From positions 24,970,543 to 25,034,542 of the forward strand of contig OZ007581.1 of NCBI GenBank assembly GCA_963931925.1: DNA of 64,000 bases, written 5' to 3'. The first letter of the stretch is position 1. Every line of letters starts with the position of its first letter. This DNA comes from Onchidella celtica. Taxonomy: Eukaryota; Mollusca; Gastropoda; Systellommatophora; Onchidiidae. The notes beneath the pieces were generated by a model. The model saw nothing but the letters and a program-made list of their open reading frames with translations, was not told the origin of the DNA and did not search any database. The position numbers and the translations under genes are program-made. Of this stretch, positions 12,649 to 24,218 are shown piece after piece.

Positions 12649-12857
12649 TAGCAAAACCGACACAAAATAGATTTAGTGCACTGTCTGTCTTAGTGATTTC
12701 AATATGTCTGACTGTACCTGTCAAATACACAATTCGTTCGGCTGGACGCAGTTGGCTAATGGAGCCCTTATTTTAGAGTATCATGAAGATTGTAACAAAC
12801 AAAGCGAAAAAAAATATCTTTGTCAATTTCTTTACTGCTTTTGGCATTCAACATTAA

Positions 12858-13577
12858 TTATGCTATTATTATTAACTCGCACACATATCTAAAACTTTTT
12901 CTGCAGTTTCCGTCAGTGAGAAAAACAACCCTTCTCGAAGTGTGTACACACTTCCGATTATTTCCACCGCTCGGTTGACTTTGCTTAAAGATGAGATCTC
13001 TGGTCTCATTACTCAAAAACTTACTATCCTCTTTCCACTGAAACAAATCTAAATGTTTCATCCTGTCAAGACCAATCCACAGTTCTTGTTTTTGTATTTC
13101 CCAGATTTGCTCCAGAAGTTTAAACTTTTCCATGGATTTCAAAGACATCAAAAAGCCTCCCTTGTCTTTACAATACTTGTCGGCGTCTGAATAATTTTTC
13201 ATGTCTTGAAATTTCCGAAGGCAGGCCAAGACACTACCATACTGCAAGAGTTGGAATTCATCCTTCTCATCACAGACGCTGGAATAAAAGTTTCCCTCTA
13301 CACTTGTGGGGGGCGGAAATGAAATGCTGGTCACATTGCCGGGTGTACAAGATCCCGTACTCACATTATACATAAAACTTTTGCACTGATCTCCGTGAGA
13401 GTCCATACATGTGAGACCACAAGACAATGGAGAATCAGAGGTCCAGGAAGGTCCCAATCGTAGAGGACCAATCCGTGGGTTATTGATGAGATAAAACTGT
13501 CGTGAGGACTTGGCTGCTCTGACATATCCAACAGTTGTGGTCCACAAGATGAATGCTGTCCAGGAGATATAAAATAT
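12858..13577 (-). pseudogene. Apple/PAN-C-type-lectin copy B1, open frame without an ATG
   Basis: From 13577 the frame stays open for 239 codons, exactly the length of the intact gene at 43941-44660. However, the initiator position is ATA, preceded directly by TGA, and the first in-frame Met falls inside the apple-like module. The rest looks functional: signal-like leader ending VRAA, LSCGLTC...CKSFMYN apple-like Cys pattern, and a CTLD with WIGL and the terminal Cys pairs. The sugar-specificity tripeptide position reads QPS and the WND position reads LTD. The sister copy at 26960-27683 has the same ATA, so the start was lost before duplication. It is either a young pseudogene or a gene using a non-AUG or upstream start; I favour pseudogene. 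Confidence 0.7.
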
Positions 13578-13599
13578 TCACTAATTTGACAGTGACAGA

Positions 13600-16295
13600 A
13601 TTAGGCCATGTAAAAATTGTATGTTCTTTACTGAATGGGCTCCCCCCATATTCACTCTCCTTTAAAGTTACTTAAAATTCGTTATCAATCAGAGTAATAT
13701 TGATCTGAAAGCAAGATGTCCATCTGAAGGAGATTGCAGGTCTTATTCTTTAAGTACCAATAATTTAAATAGAAACGGTTTAGAATTCGGAAGGAGTAGA
13801 TGGGATGAGGTATAAGGAAAACATAATACAGAAGCTAAAGACTGGATACGTTTATATTAAAAAGCATAATATCTCAAGGTATTCTGCGCAGTTGTATGAG
13901 TGGTGGGTGGGCAGAGTCTGTGAGGAAGTGTAATTTATAGATACTAAAGGGTGGTTGTAAAGAAATAGATGGATTTTCTTCGATAAATAGATTTGATTAA
14001 AGTCTGATATATACTTCTTGCATGGTAGAATTACTGGCTTGTAGATATAAAATAGACCTATACTTTTTCACTTAAACATGCATTGTCAGATACTCAAGTT
14101 CCTGCCTTAATTATTATTATAACTATTATTTTTATTATTTGCCATAACACTTTTTTTTTTAAAGGAACTTCAACCGTAGAATCAATTAAACCAAGAAGGC
14201 AAAACGAGCAAGTTAATGGTTCATTTTTCCTTTAAACCAAGCCGAGCCGTATTTTTAAATCTAGATCACATTAATAACAGCAGTTGGATTGGATGAAAGA
14301 CTAAAGGAACTTATTGCTACACCATAGTTTCTTGCAGTTAATTGTGACAAATTTCATTTCAACCAGCAATGCAATAATATAGATCTAGATCACATTAATA
14401 ACAGCACTTGGATTGGATGAAAAACTAAATATACTTATTGCTACACCATAGTTTCTTGCAGTTAAGTGTGATTCATTTGATTTAAACCTGCAATGCAATA
14501 TGTATGAGAGGCGATCATACTTTTTTGATTTTCCTCTTCCAAAATGCATATATTTCTTATCGGCTCAAAATGTCGTAAATACATAATCGCCACTGCATTT
14601 TGTCGACAGGGGATGTATCCATGTCGTCACAAATTGAGGCAATTTGTTAAGTTTCCTCATTTTTGTTTGGTTTTATAATTACGGCGTCCTTGGTGTTCAT
14701 GTGTCGACCCAGTAAATCCAATATAGTACGATTATAGTATGATTAAATATAGTAGCGTTTTGCTTGTCGTGGTGTGTAGTGCTCTTTAGTAAAAGAATAG
14801 GCAGAATCGAACTAGAATGTCAGAACTACGTTAGGTGTTTTTTTTCTTTTGTTATTATTTTTGGTCTTAAACGTAAATTTAATGGTAAAGGTGAGAAAAT
14901 GCTTTAGGGAGCTGTAATTTGTGTATCTTTCATTCAGACAGGGTCATAACTGCACTTAGTAAGTTCCTCAGTAATTCCGAATTAGATTATGAAATAACCA
15001 TTGAAGATAACGAACTAAAACGTTAGAGGGAAAACAAAATGATACTAAAATAATTATTTAACTTTCTATGGGGACAAGGGTGTAGCTCTTTCTCTGAATA
15101 GAAATTAATGCGGAATTCCAAGGACTATAAATAGGTGTGTCTGTGTTTTGTTTTATGTGTGTGCGTGTGTGTGTGTGTACGTGTGTATGTCTTGTTTTCG
15201 ATATTCAGTGAAGAAATCCACTGGCGCCATTATGTGTTGTTGGCAGCTTCACCAAAACTGTCAACGCGATATAATATTAAGATCAACAACTCATTCCGTG
15301 CACACAAAAAGTAAATATTCATGCTATGAAATCACTCCTAATCAAAATTATCAAGACAGCAATTATTACTCCTTACAGGAGAACACCAAATTGCTCAAAA
15401 CGTTGTCATGTGAACTTACCTATCTCAAGAAACATGACTGAAGTATGCACTCTCAGTCGCAGATCTGGACGCCTGTCGAAGAAAACCCCAACATTCTGTG
15501 TGCATATGAGATTGTTGTTAGGAGATTTATAACATTTTTGGAACTACCACCATCCAAACCTGGTGGCAAATCTTTTGTTCTGCTATTAGTTGCAAATATT
15601 AACCCTATAACTGCCGCTTAAAGACAGAATTTGCTGAAAGGGAACTTCTGTGGGAGATGTCTTTTTGAGTTTTACAGATTTATTGTTCCATTTCTGCCTC
15701 GTCAATTGTGAACTATTTGAGCAGGACGGGAGTGTGATGTTCCGACTGCGTTTATGTTAACACTTCTTGTGATGTCAGTCGCTAAAAACATACATCGTTC
15801 TTTTTTTTATTATATCTGTATCTTGATGTAAAAATGTGTTAGTATTATGCGCATTGTTTATTCTAAGATAGAGACGTGTATCCGAATATGTTCATTTGTT
15901 ATGCAGACTTTGCACAACCTTGCAAACGTGTACTGTTTGGTATTTCTTTTAACTGTTCATTTTTTTGAACAAGCAAAAATACTGAGCCAGCTCGAAAACA
16001 TGATATAATGGATATCGTGTGAAAAGTAAACTTACATGAATTTGTTCTTTCTGTTTGCAAGAAAAAACAGCCTTTTGTTTTTGGTAGAAATCTATACAGC
16101 ATTCAAGAACTGGGAAAAGGATTTGGTGTGTGCTAAATTCTTCGTAAATCAAAGCGTGTCATAAATATTGCACTGGGTCATTGGAAACAAAACTGCTATT
16201 GGTGCATCCCAACTGTAGTTAAACACACATCAATCCGAGCAAAGTTTAGACTACATCGATTCGACTGTTTTGATAGCAAAGGCAGAAACACCAGC
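13600..16295. other. Spacer of the CTLD module, copy 1
   Basis: No supported coding sequence. It contains module sequence repeated at 28000-30047, partly at 24930-25700, 42260-42600 and 46700-47500 (markers: gagatctggac, tgtgcatctgagattgtt, agttgcaaatatt). A direct repeat of about 130 bp (ctagatcacattaataacagca.ttggattggatgaaa...) occurs twice near 14260-14500. GT-rich microsatellite at about 15157-15190. Confidence 0.6.
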
Positions 16296-16324
16296 AAGAA
16301 AACAATAGCAGCGTCCGTGAAAGA

Positions 16325-16430
16325 AAAGTCCAAGCCTTTTTTTCCACGGATTGGGAAGACATCAATAGAAATCCATTGCCTTCACAACACCTACAGGAGT
16401 CTGAACAGTTTTGAAGTTAGGCTATGAGGA
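16325..16430 (-). pseudogene. CTLD remnant, short fragment
   Basis: The plus-strand pattern gacatcaatagaaatcc...ccttcacaacacc...gagtctgaacagtttt resembles the segment of the lectin genes encoding the start of the CTLD (compare 13141-13200). Short and diverged, so tentative. Confidence 0.35.
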
Positions 16431-16624
16431 AGAAGATCTATAAGTAAATATTTGTTAGAGCTATGCAAATGTACAGTGTATAACACGCACAAATGTCCAG
16501 TGTGCATTATAAACACGCACAATGTACAGTGCACATTTTTCATGTAACGTAAAGGCTGTTGTTATAAGTATATAAGCACCCCACACTATTTCCATTAGGG
16601 GAGTGTTTGAATACGTACTATCCC

Positions 16625-16655
<31 letters not shown>

Positions 16656-16787
16656 GTTCGTCCATCAGGTATGATGATGACCTTAACAACACCAGAGGAA
16701 TAAAGAACAGAAATTGTTGAGAATTTCAACACATGGACAATAAAGAGAACTAAAGGACACAGAGGACAGAATGGAAAGACTGTTCTT

Positions 16788-17583
16788 TCATGACTTATGG
16801 CTTCTCATGTGACTGATAAGTCCTATTTTTGCCCTGCAGACCCTTCCGCACAAATGGCAAGAGTGCTCCGTTGGTTCAGTACCACTGGGCCTTTTCTTGC
16901 GCCGTTCTCTTTTTTTGATAGCCTGCTGGACTCTGTCAGCTTCCCATGCTTTGCTGCCTCTGGTAAGGGCCGCCCTCCAATTTGCACGATCAAGCGAGAG
17001 CTTTTCCCACTCACTCACATCAATGGCAAAGGCCTTCAGTGATTGCTTGAGAGTGTCTTTGTAACGTCTCTTTGGGGCCCCAACATTCCTCGTTCCATTG
17101 GAGAGCTCAGAGAAGAAGATTTGCTTAGGGAGTCTGGAGTCGGGCATTCTGACAACATGTCCTGCCCAACGTAGCTGAATTTTTTTCAGGTGGCAGAAGA
17201 TGCTCAATTCCTTGGCACGATTGAGGACCTCAGTGTCTGGAATTTTATCCTGCCATTTGATCCTTAGGATCTTTCTAAGGCAGGCCAGATGAAAGTGATT
17301 TAGCTTTCTGGCATGCGATTGGTACACTGTCCAGGTTTCAGCCCCATAGAGTAGGGTGGGAAGGACCACAGCATTGTACACTTTCAGCTTAGTGTCTGTG
17401 CGAATGCTGGCAACATCCCATACTCTCTTTCGAAGCCTGCCAAATGCAGAGCTGGCTTTGCTGATTCTTGAGAGAATTTCAGTATCAACACGAGCCGCGG
17501 AAGACAGTGTACTGCCAAGATAGGTGAAGTTCTCCGACGCCTTCAGAAGACTGTCATGGACTTTGATATTTGGGGTCAGGATA
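16788..17583 (-). pseudogene. LINE A C-terminal region with zinc finger
   Basis: After a frameshift near 17585 the frame resumes with ASENFTYLGSTLSS, VVLPTLLYGAETWTVYQSHA, CLRKILRIKWQDKIPDTEVL and RWAGHVVRMPDSRLP, the usual thumb and C-terminal signature of this LINE type. It ends in a C2H2-like finger (CxxC...HxxxH) and a stop at 16788. Plus-strand ORFs here are shadows. Confidence 0.88.
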
Positions 17584-19427
17584 CTTGTCGTCTGGAGTAG
17601 GCTGATGGAGCACTTCCGTCTTCTTTGTGCTTATTGTGAGGCCAAAGTTGTCACAGGCACTAGAGAACTTATCAACACAGTTTTGCATGCTATCCTCATC
17701 GTGTGCCAGAAGTGCACAATCATCAGCAAATAGTAGGTCACAGACTTGAGTACTTTTGGTTTTGGTTTTTGCCTGAAGTCTCCTGAGGTTGAATAGACTG
17801 CCATCAGTTCGGTACTTGATGCTTACCCCTTGAGGAGGAGAGCTAAAGGCTTCTTGTAGCATTGCAGAGAACATGATGCTGAACAGAGTTGGGACTAAGA
17901 CACAACCCTGTTTTACCCCATTTGTGACAGCAAAGGGCTCTGAAACACTGCCGTTGCTTTTGACTGCAGCTTGCATGCCATCATGAAACTGGCGCACTAT
18001 TGTGATGAATTCGGGTGGACACCCAAACTTCGCCAAGATTTTCCAGAGGCCTTCACGACACACTGTGTCAAATGCTTTTGTGAGGTCAACAAATGTGATA
18101 TACAGCGCTTTATTTTGTTCCATGCATTTTTCCTGAATCTGTCTGGCAGCAAAAATCATATCCGCCGTTCCCCTCTCTTTACGAAAGCCACATTGGCTCT
18201 CGGGAAGCAAGTCACTTGACGAGAGGTGATCAAGAAGGCGATTCAGAAGCATTCTTGCCAATATTTTGCCAGCAATTGAAAGTAGAGAGATTCCCCGATG
18301 GTTGTCACAGACTTGGCTGTCCCCTTTGTTTTGTACAGATGGATGATTGAAGCATCTTTGAAGTCCTGTGGCAGCTTCCCTGCTTTCAACATATGATTGA
18401 ACAACTCGGTCAACCTTTCAATAAGCTTTTCTCCACCGAAGGCATACACCTCAGCAGGAATTGAATCCACGCCTGGTGATTTGTTAAAGGACATCTGCTT
18501 TGTGGCAGTTCGGGTCTCATTTGCTGTGAATGGCTTGGCAAGAGCTGCATTAATAGGAGTCTGAGGGAGGCGGTCAATGGACTCAGTATTTATATTTGAT
18601 GGCCGATTTAGCACACCTCCGAAATGTTCTGCCCAACGCTGAATTATGGCATTCAATTCAACAATGCGTGTTGAACCATCTGACGCAAGAAGTGGCGTAG
18701 TGCCAGAGCGGGATGGTCCAAACACAGCTCGGAGGCTCTCAAAGAACTTTCTAGTGTTGTTTGTGTCGGCATATTTCTGAGTTTCTCTTACTCGCTCTTC
18801 TAGCCAGTCATTTTTCATTTTCCTCAGCTTCTTCTGGAGTACACCCTTACATGCACGCAGTGCATCAGCTTTTGCTGTGGAAGAGGGGTCACTGCAGTGA
18901 GCTTGGATGAGACTATTTTTTTCTTTGATGAGCACTTTGATTTCATTATCATTATCATTGAACCAGTCCTGGTGCTTGCGGACAGGAAAACCAACTGTGC
19001 TGCTGGCGCAAGAGTGTACAGTCGTATTTATGTCAGTCCAGCTCTGTTCAATGTTCTCAGGGTCAAAAGTCACGCAATCCAATTTTGAGGAGAGTTCTGA
19101 TGAGAGCTCGATCTGTTTCTCAGCTGAGCAGAGTTTTGAAACATTTAGGCGTTTAGGTGGCGCTTTCCCTTGAGGGCGTCTATTGCGCCTCAATGTTAGT
19201 CTGAGCTTGCAAACAATGAGTCTGTGGTCAGTTCCACACTCGGCACCACACATCGCCTTTGTTACAAGGACATCCTTTCTGTCAGTCTTCCTCACAATGA
19301 CATAGTCTATGAGATGCCAATGCTTTGAGCGGGGATGCATCCATGACGTTCTGTTTCTCACGGGGAGACTAAAATTTGTGTTGGTAATGAACAGGCCAAA
19401 TTCAGCGCACAAAGTAAGTAAGCGCAA
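17554..19427 (-). pseudogene. LINE A reverse transcriptase domain (frameshifted)
   Basis: Two overlapping frames (19427-18243 and 18261-17554) cover the rest of the endonuclease (DYVIVRK, GTDHRLIVCKL) and the RT. RT blocks seen are NKSPGVDSIPAEVY, PESQCGFRKERGTADMIF, FVDLTKAFDTVCREGLW, NGVKQGCVLVPTLFSIMF and the catalytic LLFADDCALLAH. A one-base change near 18325 shifts frame between the fingers and the palm. Not functional as it stands. Confidence 0.9.
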
Positions 19428-19442
19428 CCCATTGTTATTGCA

Positions 19443-20012
19443 TTAACCAACTCCATGAGGGCCCAAAACATTTGGCCACGCTGAGATTTCGGAGCCAACC
19501 CTAGCATTGAAGTCCCCCAAGAGAATCAGCTTATCAGCAGCCGGGACAGAGCATATGACAGATTCTAGATCAGAATAGAACTTGTCTTTGGCTTCATCTG
19601 GGCTTGTCATGGTGGGGGCATATGCGCTAATGAGGGTGGCTGACTGGCTTTTCCCAACTGGGATCCTGAGTGTCATTAGCTTGTCATTTATTTCAATTGG
19701 CATGGACTGCAAGTTTCTGACAAGGTCATTTTTAATTGCAAACCCAACACCATGCTGTCTCGGTTCGACTGCACCCTTGCCTTTCCAGAAGAAGGTGTAT
19801 CCACCACTGAGCTCTTTGAGTTGGCCACTATCAGGGAGTCTGGTCTCACTGAGTGCCACTATGTCCAGGTTGTACCTGCTGAGCTCAATGGCAATAAGTG
19901 CAGTGCGTCTTTCCGGGTTGTTTGAGTTGTCCTGTAGTATGTGTATATTCCAGGCTCCTAGCCTGAGTAAGCTGAATTTCTTTTTGTTTCGACCGCAAAA
20001 AGGGATCCCCAC
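19443..20012 (-). pseudogene. LINE A endonuclease domain (broken ORF)
   Basis: The frame encodes an exonuclease-endonuclease-phosphatase fold: LRLGAWNIHILQD, VALSETRLPDSG, LISAYAPTMTSPDEAKDKFY and the catalytic LLGDFNARVGSE. The frame has no ATG here (first listed codon is GTG). It ends at a TAA that directly interrupts GPHGVG/NNNGLRLL, after which the same frame continues to 18243. The enzyme would nick target DNA for target-primed reverse transcription, but it is not expected to work from this copy. Confidence 0.85.
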
Positions 20013-20894
20013 TGGTCGCGGTATACCAGTCAGGGTGATGTGAAGTGGGCTTTCTTTAGGGCACCTTTTCTAGCCCCTTCCTCAGTTGAGGTGAGCAGTG
20101 CTATCCTTAAATAAGGCTGCTCAGCTACTGTGGGTGCTGCCTCCCCACGCCTCCACTTCAATCGACGATGAAGCGACCATAGCCCACAGCCACCAACGTG
20201 TAGGTCTGTGCTAACAGCTTCCAGTCTATCCAAACCTGCTGCCACCGCACTCGCCCATCGCCGTTGGAATTTTGAGAGGAAAGAAGACGAGACAAAGATG
20301 AAAGAAGACGAGGTGAGTGTTAAGACTGGCGCAAAGAATTTGTTTTTAGTGAGAAAGAGCTGCGCAAACATCAGACTCACTCTCTCGCCTGGACACAACT
20401 TATCCAAGTGGCAAGACAGGGTCAAGACGACTGGAAATGTATCCAGGTGCAGGAGGATGCCAAAGGGACAGTCATATTGCCTGACCGGCTGCCTGTAGGC
20501 TACTCCACAGCCTCGCAGTCCCAACTGACTAGGGTGAAAGACCCAAACCAAAGAACACCAATACTGGTGGATGCTCTGTGTCACGATATCCAGGCCAGAG
20601 TGACGGTATATTGCCATCTGCCCTATCAATCAACCACTGGCCTGCTGCCGCCAGCTTCGAAGCTGCGTCCGGGAAGTTTGCTCAATTCTTCGTCTGTGAT
20701 TTAGGCAAACAAGCCTATGACCACACCGCTACCGGGGGCCAATATGAAGGACTCAAGTACTGAGGGTCACATTGTGCCCTAGCATGTGGCCGTTGGGTTA
20801 GATGAAACCTCCTCCGCATTGGCCGTTTGCACCGACAGGTGCACGCCCACTGACACCATGCTAGCGTACCAGTTCATGAAACAGGTTGTACTGG

Positions 20895-20995
20895 ATTATT
20901 TGTATTTGTATTTGTATTTGTATAACTCTTTAATCCCATTTGGGAAATTTTGCCTTTGTGCCATTGCAGCCCAGTTATAACCAGTAGCAGATTTT
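20895..20995 (-). mobile_element. SINE 3'-end fragment with (ATACAA)n tail
   Basis: Minus-strand copy of the shared 3' segment ending aaatttcccaaatgggattaaagagttat followed by (acaaat)n. It abuts the 5' end of LINE A. Confidence 0.65.
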
Positions 20996-20996
20996 T

Positions 20997-21250
20997 CTGA
21001 CCGTCCTTATCCTCAACACTAAATCGTATCGAATCCCGAACCCTGTCAGTATCTTAAAAAAAAAAAAAACAGGAGGGTAAAAAAAAAGAAAATTTTAAAG
21101 AAATAGTAATCATTATTAATTAAGGCTGTTGTCGAGGAGCATTTCGGGAGCAGCTCTCTTAGCTCTGGGGTCACAAAAGCCTTTATAATACGTACACCTA
21201 GCACAAGAAAGTTGGGGGACGTAGGTACTTGTAACAACATCCAAACGTAA
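20997..21250 (+). repeat. Unclassified dispersed repeat, copy 1
   Basis: Direct match to 49305-49615: cgaatccc.aaccctg, aataattaat..., agctctg.ggtcacaaaagcctt, aatacgtac.cctagca, cttgtaacaac. No coding capacity seen. Confidence 0.7.
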
Positions 21251-21516
21251 ATAGGACCCCGAAAACAAGTATTTACGTGACACTTTCCTAGCCTTCTAAA
21301 AAAAAAATATCTGGCATTTCTTTTATATAGTTTAATTGTTTCATTGAAGAGGCAAAAATACTTAGCCAGTTTGATGAGATTATATTGGTATCTTCTGGAA
21401 AACAATCAGAAATAGTTACAACTGGAGGAAACACGTCATCGCCACAGTGCAGCACCTGACGGCGTTTTTTCTTTTTTTTTTTGAAGGGGGTGGTAGAAAT
21501 TAGTTTTTTTTTTTTT

Positions 21517-21764
21517 TTAAAGAATTTTGCCGTTGCTGGCGGCCTTGTTAGGCCTAATCTTCTCGACTTTCAACTGCACAGCCATCTGAGTTTTTCGTCC
21601 TCATCCGAGAAGGCTCGGTGCTTGATCCTTCCTACGATAAGATCAGGGACAAGAAATTGTGAGAAAAATCCCAAAACTCCAACATGCTCTACCGACGGGG
21701 AATCGAAGCTGGTACCTTCGGCATGAGGAGCAAACACCTTGCCGCTAGACCAACATGTCCCCGA
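21517..21764 (-). mobile_element. tRNA-derived SINE, minus-strand copy
   Basis: Reading from 21764 leftward: ggggacatgttggtctagcg (A box ttggtctagcgg), B box cttcgattccc, then the family body and an A-rich end at about 21517. One of the better preserved heads in the window. Confidence 0.85.
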
Positions 21765-22258
21765 GTGCCCAGAATCTTCCTCTGCGATGTTGCTGAGCTG
21801 TAGATTGTATGGTTCTGGATATCTGTTGATCTCATTGCTTTGGCCATTTTTTGTAGAAAAGTGAATTAAGTAATATCTGGGTTTAACAGAGGAGAATCGG
21901 CAAGAAATGGAAACTACTTAAAACTAATGTCCAGCCTTTGCTGAATGAGAGTTCAAATGGAAATATTAGTCATTTTGGATGCTATTAAATTTTTCCTGTC
22001 CATAAGAGAACTCGAGACATACACACAAACGATGGCGTAATAACTAATAGGCATTTCAAGCGTGACAGTGTAAGAGTGTGACAGATTGACAGTGTGGCAC
22101 AGAATGATAAGAAGTAATTTCAGAATAAACAAGTTATGGCATACATAACAAAACAATTCAAAGCACGATTGTAGTTGAGCGTGAAAAGACATCAGGCTGA
22201 TGGCCCACCACGCTACGTTTGTTCTGTGTTGGTTTTCATTCAGATTCGAACTTCCCTT
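21765..22258. other. Non-coding interval before duplication copy 2
   Basis: No supported gene or repeat recognised. A dispersed CAGTGTGACAG-type motif is not enough to call. Confidence 0.5.
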
Positions 22259-23539
22259 TAATCAGTTAGCATGACAAATTTAAGTCTTAACTAATGCTCG
22301 TTTGTCTTATTTACAGCTTCATTGTTCAACGCTGCCGTATCAGTTGAGACGTCGCATATTGAATGGAATAAGGTGTTCGGACTGTGTTTTAAGTAAATAT
22401 TTCTGGTGATGAGAGGCTTTCAACATACAGCCGCTACCACTTCTAAAAAAAAAAATGAAGTCCTAAAAGGAAATTTATCAGGATATAAATATTTGTTAGC
22501 CTTATGTAAATGCACAGTGTGTTAAATACAAAGGCAACTGCTTATTTGTGAAACTGTCCTCAGCCTGGGCCAATTATAGTATGCCATTTCTGCTATAAAT
22601 TGTTCATCTATTTGAACAAACGAAACTGCTCAACCCTTTTCAATATTGTATTTATGTTGTCTGAGGAACAACCAAACTAAGATTCATTCACTGTATTTGC
22701 AAAAAGAATAGCCTCTTATTACTGGAAATATGCACAGCGTTTAACACGTGGAAAGAGCACTGTGTACTAAACTGTTCTTCAAACAAATCCACTGTCATAG
22801 ATATGGCACTGGCTTATCGGACATAAATTCACACTTGGTATACCTCAGGTGTCACCTAGTACATACAGCAATGTTCAGATTCCACACGAGTGCCGTTTAT
22901 TCTCCTTTCACATGAGCAAAGACAAAAGTTCCACGAGCACATCAAGAGCAACAACAGCGAATCGGAATTTTAGATCTCCAGGCGAAACATTTTCGTTCAT
23001 TGTTTTGATTTTTTAGAATAATGCCTATAGCTAATGTTGAACTCTGCAGAATAACGGGCATGTTTTATTCCTCATGGATTCCATTGCTACATACAGAAGG
23101 CCCACATAACTTCTGAGGTACTCAACTGTAGTTACTTAATCAAATTTCGAAACTTAGGCTGATGGCGTACTAGGTCAAGTCAGTCTTAACTCTGTTTCTC
23201 TTTCCACTACCTGACTCAAGACAGCTTGGCGAGTCGAAAATACTGAGATATAGGCCTACGTGTGTCAGTCTGTCCAGTGCGCAAGATAGCACCTTTTAAC
23301 TTCATAGTTCTCATCTCACACTTAAACCGAAGACAATGCAAACGTCACACAGTGCCTCATCATCACTCTCAGTGATTTTAACATGTCTGACAGTACCCAA
23401 CAAAATCAGCGACTGGCTGGAAACAGATGGCTAATTCAGCTGTTGTTTTAGGGTCTCTTGAGAAAAATAAAAGCCAGAAAATTATTATTTACAAATTACT
23501 TCACTTTTTTTGCATTCAACATTTATGCTGTTATTTTTA

Positions 23540-24218
23540 ATTCGCATACATGTCTGAAGCAGCTTTTAGAACATTATTCGTCATTGAGAAAAACAACGAA
23601 TTTCCAACTGTGAACGCATTTGTCATTGCTTCCAGACCCACCATTCAGTTCATCCTTTTTAACGATAAGAGCTTTGACCAAATCACTCAATACCTCACCA
23701 CCCTCTTTCTATCAAAATCTGTTTTAAACGTTTTCCGGTCAAGACCAATCCACAACTTTTGGTTTCCCCAGATTCGTTCCAGAATTTTGAACTTTTCCAT
23801 GGATTTCAAAGACATACAAAAATTCTTCTTTGTCTTCACAAAATTTACCGGTGTCTGAATACATTAATTTATAATGAAATATCCCAGGGCAGGCTAAGAC
23901 ACCGCCCTAATGAGGTAGTTGAGATTTATCTTTATCATTGCGCTAGAGCAAACGTTTCGTTCTACACCTGTTGGAGATGGAAATGTAACGCTGGCCAAGT
24001 CTCCATGTATTCAAGATCTTGAACTCACTTTATACATAAAACGTTTACACTGATCTCCGTGAGTGTCCAGACATGTAAGACAACAAGACAATGGAGAGTC
24101 CGAGCTCCAGTAGAGGACCAGTCTGTGGGTTGATAAGGTAAAACTGTCGTGACAATTTAGCTGCTCTGCCATTAGTTGTAGGCCACAAGATGATCGCTGT
24201 CCACAGAATATACAACAT
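23540..24218 (-). pseudogene. CTLD pseudogene A2
   Basis: Minus-strand counterpart of A1, with an ATG at 24218 and homology through to about 23540 (plus-strand marks: tttggtttccccagattcgttccagaattttgaac, gagtgtccagacatgtaaga). Multiple indels and stops leave no usable frame. Similar damage in A1 suggests inactivation before the segmental duplication. Confidence 0.75.

Larger units (their letters stand above)
9157..16295. repeat. Segmental duplication, copy 1
   Basis: About 7.1 kb collinear with 22259-34841. It starts at taatcagttagca and ends at ggcagaaacaccagc in both copies. It holds CTLD pseudogene A1, CTLD copy B1 and a SINE. Relative to copy 2 it lacks about 1.3 kb (the equivalent of 24425-25755), carries a private insertion at 12331-12648, and has about 200 bases near 13812-14010 absent from copy 2. 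Confidence 0.85.
16622..20880 (-). mobile_element. LINE A: APE-type non-LTR retrotransposon, decayed
   Basis: The minus strand holds an apurinic-like endonuclease, a reverse transcriptase and a C-terminal C2H2-like finger (CHLCGRVCRAKIGLISHMRSH), in that order. It belongs to the group often annotated as craniofacial-development-protein-2-like in databases, perhaps RTE-related; the clade is not certain. The 3' end abuts (ATA)n at 16628-16655. The region 20030-20880 is GC-richer, has no clear domain and is probably the 5' UTR. Visible lesions: one nonsense codon at 19443 and frameshifts near 18325 and 17585. The insertion appears to have interrupted a repeat, because its left flank (acgtactatccc) continues to its right near 21000, as at 49311. 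Confidence 0.85.
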
